DNA of 64,000 nucleotides from Streptomyces sp. NBC_00193 (GTDB lineage Bacteria > Actinomycetota > Actinomycetes > Streptomycetales > Streptomycetaceae), in contig NZ_JAPEMM010000001.1 in assembly GCF_026342735.1 (NCBI RefSeq), positions 124,001-188,000 on the forward strand, written 5' to 3'. The translations under genes and the position numbers were made by a program. The notes below the pieces were generated by a model that saw only the letters and a program-made list of their open reading frames with translations, ran no database searches and was not told the DNA's origin. This document shows positions 61,129-64,000 of this stretch, piece by piece. The stretch's first letter is position 1. Each line of letters starts with the position of its first letter.

Positions 61129-63282
61129 TTGTCGAAGAACCGCCGCCTCCCCCGCGGCCGGCACAGCACCGTGCGCAACGTCCCCCTGCGCACCCACTGG
61201 CTGCTGCTGACCACCCTGGTCCTGACCCTCTCGGCGGCCCTGCTGCTCCAGGGCTACGCCACGCACATGTTCGACACCACCGCCGACGGAGCCCACCGCG
61301 ATCCGGGTCCGGCGGACACCGTCCCGGAGCAGATCCGGACGGGCGGCCCGGTGATCGAGGGGTCCGTGGGGCGGACCGCGGCCGTCAGGCCCCGCACCAT
61401 CGCCCTGACCTTCGACGACGGTCCGGACCCCCGGTGGACCCCGCAGATCCTGGACGTCCTGCGGCGCAACGGGGTCCGCGCCACCTTCTTCACCGTGGGC
61501 GCGCAGGTCGCCGCCCACCCCGAACTGGCGCGCCGGATCGTCGACGAAGGCCACCAGATCGGCGTCCACACCTTCACCCACACCGACCTCGGGGCGGCCT
61601 CGCCCTGGCGCCGTTCCCTGGAGCTGCGCGAGAGCCAACTGGTCATCGCCGGTGCCACCGGAGTCACCACCCCCCTGCTGCGTCCGCCCTATTCCTCGAC
61701 CGGCGAGGCGCTCAACGACAGCGCCTGGGACTCCGTCGTCCAGGCCGGCACCGAGGGGTACCTCACCGTCCTCAGCACCCAGGACAGTCAGGACTGGCGG
61801 CGCCCCGGGGTCGAGCAGATCGTGGCCAATTCCCTGCCCTCGGACACCGAGGGGCAGATCCTGCTCCTGCACGACGCGGGCGGCGACCGCTCGCAGACCG
61901 TCGCGGCCCTCGAACGCCTCGTTCCCCGGCTGAAGGCCTCGGGCTTCGAGCTCACCACCGTCACCGAGGCGACCGGTCTTCCCGCGGCCACGCACGAGGC
62001 CGCGACCGTGGACGCCTGGCAGGGAACCTCCCTCATCTACGCCCTGCGGGCCAGCGACTGGGTCCTGAGCGCGCTGTCCTGGCTGCTCTGGGCGGCGGGC
62101 GCCATCAGCGTGCTGCGCGCCGTGGCCGTCTTCACCGCGGCCCGCCGCCACGTGCGCAAGCGCCGGGTGCCGTGGGGAGCCCCCGTCACCGAACCGGTCA
62201 GCATCATCGTCCCCGCCTACAACGAGAGCGCGGGCATCGAAGCGGCCGTCCGGTCCCTGCTGGCCTCGGACCATCCGGTGGAGATCATCGTGGTCGACGA
62301 CGGGTCCACCGACGGCACCGCCGACATCGTCGAGTCCCTCCGGCTGCCGGGCGTACGCGTCATCCGCCAGCGCAACGCCGGAAAGCCCGCCGCCCTCAAC
62401 ACCGGCATCGCCGCGGCCTCCTGCAACCTGCTCGTCATGGTCGACGGCGACACCGTCTTCGAACCGGACGCCGTCCGCATGATCATCCAGCCGTTCGCCC
62501 ACCGCCGCGTCGGCGCCGTCTCGGGCAATGCCAAGGTCGTCAACCGCGGCGGCCTGCTGGGCCGCTGGCAGCACATCGAGTACGTGGTCGGCTTCAACCT
62601 CGACCGCCGCCTCTTCGACCTGGCCGAATGCATGCCCACCGTGCCCGGTGCGGTGGGTGCCTTCCGCCGCGAGGCCCTCCTGCGCGTGGGCGGCGTCAGC
62701 GACACCACCCTGGCCGAGGACACCGACCTGACCATGGCCCTGTGCCGTGACGGCTGGCGCGTCGTCTACGAGGAGCGGGCCAAGGCCTGGACCGAGGCCC
62801 CGGCCACCCTCGGCGCCCTCTGGAAGCAGCGCTACCGCTGGTGCTACGGGACCCTCCAGGCCATGTGGAAGCACCGCGGCGCCCTCACCCAGCGGGGCCA
62901 GGCCGGAAAGCTCGGCCGCCGGGGGCTGCTGTACCTCCTGATGTTCCAGGTGTTGCTGCCGCTGCTCGCCCCCGTGGTCGACGTCACCGCGGTCTTCGGC
63001 CTGATCTTCCTCGACCCGCTGCGGATCCTGGGCCTGTGGAGCGCCTTCCTGCTGCTCCAGCTCCTGATGGGCCTCTATGCCTTCCGCCTCGACAAGGAAC
63101 ACCCCGGCCCGCTGTGGAGCCTGCCGCTCCAGCAGTTCGTCTACCGCCAGTTGATGTACCTGGTCGTCATCCAGTCCGTGTTCACCGCCATCGCGGGATC
63201 GCGCCTGCGCTGGCAGCGCATGGAACGCTACGGAAGCCTCCAGGTCCCCGCCGGCCGCCAGGACGCCGACTGGTCGGGCTGA
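61129..63282 (+). CDS. matB: MatB-like bifunctional polysaccharide deacetylase/glycosyltransferase
   Basis: About 717 residues; the TTG at 61,129 has AGGAAG upstream, and a GTG at 61,171 is an alternative. One membrane helix (about 25-45) is followed by a NodB domain (about 85-280) with TFDDGPD (about 95-101), the metal motif HTFTH (about 147-151), RPPY and LLLHDAG. Another membrane helix follows (about 308-335), then a family 2 glycosyltransferase (about 350-590) with VDDGSTDG, DGD, EDTD and QRYRW. Three or four helices close it. It should polymerise a beta-linked N-acetylhexosamine at the membrane and deacetylate it outside, as shown for MatB and poly-N-acetylglucosamine. Confidence 0.9.
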   Translation: MSKNRRLPRGRHSTVRNVPLRTHWLLLTTLVLTLSAALLLQGYATHMFDTTADGAHRDPGPADTVPEQIRTGGPVIEGSVGRTAAVRPRTIALTFDDGPDPRWTPQILDVLRRNGVRATFFTVGAQVAAHPELARRIVDEGHQIGVHTFTHTDLGAASPWRRSLELRESQLVIAGATGVTTPLLRPPYSSTGEALNDSAWDSVVQAGTEGYLTVLSTQDSQDWRRPGVEQIVANSLPSDTEGQILLLHDAGGDRSQTVAALERLVPRLKASGFELTTVTEATGLPAATHEAATVDAWQGTSLIYALRASDWVLSALSWLLWAAGAISVLRAVAVFTAARRHVRKRRVPWGAPVTEPVSIIVPAYNESAGIEAAVRSLLASDHPVEIIVVDDGSTDGTADIVESLRLPGVRVIRQRNAGKPAALNTGIAAASCNLLVMVDGDTVFEPDAVRMIIQPFAHRRVGAVSGNAKVVNRGGLLGRWQHIEYVVGFNLDRRLFDLAECMPTVPGAVGAFRREALLRVGGVSDTTLAEDTDLTMALCRDGWRVVYEERAKAWTEAPATLGALWKQRYRWCYGTLQAMWKHRGALTQRGQAGKLGRRGLLYLLMFQVLLPLLAPVVDVTAVFGLIFLDPLRILGLWSAFLLLQLLMGLYAFRLDKEHPGPLWSLPLQQFVYRQLMYLVVIQSVFTAIAGSRLRWQRMERYGSLQVPAGRQDADWSG

Positions 63283-63305
63283 GCGGCGCGGGTCACCGTT
63301 GACAC

Positions 63306-64000
63306 ATGACCGCACCCTCCCGGACCAGTCCCGCGCTCCCCACCGTGACCGGTCCCGCGGGCTCGCGTGTACGGCGGCTCGGCCCGAACTGGTACGCGAG
63401 CGTGATGGGCACGGCCATCGTGGCCAACGCCGGCGTGGCCCTCCCGTGGCAGATCCCTGGCCTGCGTACGGCCTGCACGGTGGTCTGGGCCCTGTCCGCG
63501 GTGATGCTCGCGGTGCTGCTCGTCACCCGGACGGTCCATTGGGCCCGCCACGGCGACCAGGCGCGCGCCCATCTGCTCGATCCGACGGTGGCGCCGTTCT
63601 ACGGCTGCCTCTCCATGGCCCTCCTGGCCGTGGGAGCGGGCACGCTGCTGGTCGGGAAGGACTGGATCGGCCCGGGCGCGGCCGTCGCCGTGGACGCGGT
63701 GCTGTACACCGCCGGCACGGCCGTCGGACTGCTGGTGGCCGCCGCCATCCCCTATCTGATGGCGCTGCGGCACGAGCTGAAGCCCGGCAGCGCCTCACCC
63801 GTCTGGATCCTGCCCGTGGTCGCGCCCATGGTCGCCGCCGCGCTCGGCCCCCTGCTGGTCCCGCACCTGCCGGCCGGCCAGTGGCAGCAGGCCCTCCTGC
63901 TCGGCAGCTACGCGATGTTCGGCATGAGCCTGCTGGCGACACTGTGCCTGCTGCCCATCATCTTCGCGCGCCTGCTGGCGGGCCCCCGGCTGCCGCTCGC
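63306..64000 (+). CDS. TDT-family transporter (SLAC1/TehA-like), 3' end outside window
   Basis: The frame is open to the end of the window, giving 231 residues. It starts with a 25-residue polar segment and then LGPNWYASVMGTAIVANAG, the conserved first helix of the tellurite-resistance/dicarboxylate transporter family. Six or seven membrane helices are visible (PWQIPGLRTACTVVW, MALLAVGAGTLLVG, AAAIPYLMALR, LPVVAPMVAAALGPLL). The PVVAPMVAA helix is typical of this family, whose members move malate, sulfite or chloride. It starts 23 bp after matB and might be co-transcribed, but a functional link is not evident. Confidence 0.85.
   Translation, partial: MTAPSRTSPALPTVTGPAGSRVRRLGPNWYASVMGTAIVANAGVALPWQIPGLRTACTVVWALSAVMLAVLLVTRTVHWARHGDQARAHLLDPTVAPFYGCLSMALLAVGAGTLLVGKDWIGPGAAVAVDAVLYTAGTAVGLLVAAAIPYLMALRHELKPGSASPVWILPVVAPMVAAALGPLLVPHLPAGQWQQALLLGSYAMFGMSLLATLCLLPIIFARLLAGPRLPL

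Overview
The window looks like chromosomal DNA of a Streptomyces or close relative. It has very high GC with strong third-position GC bias, frequent GTG starts and many 4-bp ATGA/GTGA gene overlaps. It also carries a conservon (cvnABCDE), a gamma-butyrolactone-type receptor, two PASTA-less Ser/Thr kinases, a MatB-like deacetylase/glycosyltransferase and a lanthipeptide synthetase. I see no rRNA, tRNA or CRISPR array.

Bases 1-22,700 are accessory DNA. The left end (1-9,051) reads as a defence-type island: the tail of a superfamily I helicase fused to a restriction-like nuclease domain, a translationally overlapped HEPN-like protein, a membrane protein, an IS5-type transposase remnant, and two divergently transcribed SNF2-family ATPases. 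Two orphan 3' ends of a CorA magnesium-transporter gene (ending at 9,683 and 17,188) follow. Each is preceded by the same block of four 11-bp iterons (two, a 9-bp gap, two) and followed by more copies. This is what repeated integration of elements into the 3' end of corA would leave. Between them lies a metabolic segment: a tandem AsnC regulator divergent from an M20 amidohydrolase, an MHS-type transporter and an HSL-type hydrolase, then a secreted CBM3-GH16 glycosidase with a possible DasR-type operator. From 17.2 to 22.2 kb the DNA is a graveyard: MFS, Rhs, RNase A-like toxin, SUKH-like and tyrosine-integrase fragments, with an intact putative immunity gene and one intact secreted protein.

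From 22.7 to 25.7 kb a receptor/P450/crotonase trio resembles a small autoregulator (butenolide/butyrolactone type) locus. After two unknown genes an IS630-family element (26,753-27,937) sits exactly in the stop codon of a hydrolase-like gene. A five-gene conservon follows (29.6-34.1 kb), unusual in having two roadblock domains in CvnB and a P450 lacking canonical residues. Then come a Ser/Thr kinase, a 1,622-residue HEAT-type repeat protein, and a rearrangement scar joining LuxR and Asp-box fragments.

The right part (42-64 kb) carries a FAD oxidoreductase, an OmpR/EnvZ-type two-component system divergent from a lipoprotein plus MacAB-like efflux operon, and a kinase with a PQQ-propeller sensor. 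Next is a compact lanthipeptide locus: a 41-residue precursor, a synthetase with zinc ligands that make it class IV-like, a small secreted peptide and a TrmB/LuxR-type regulator. The window ends with a VOC protein, a secreted thermolysin-like protease, an ECF sigma factor with a membrane-anchored partner, a matA/matB-like pair for extracellular aminopolysaccharide, and the start of a TDT-family transporter.
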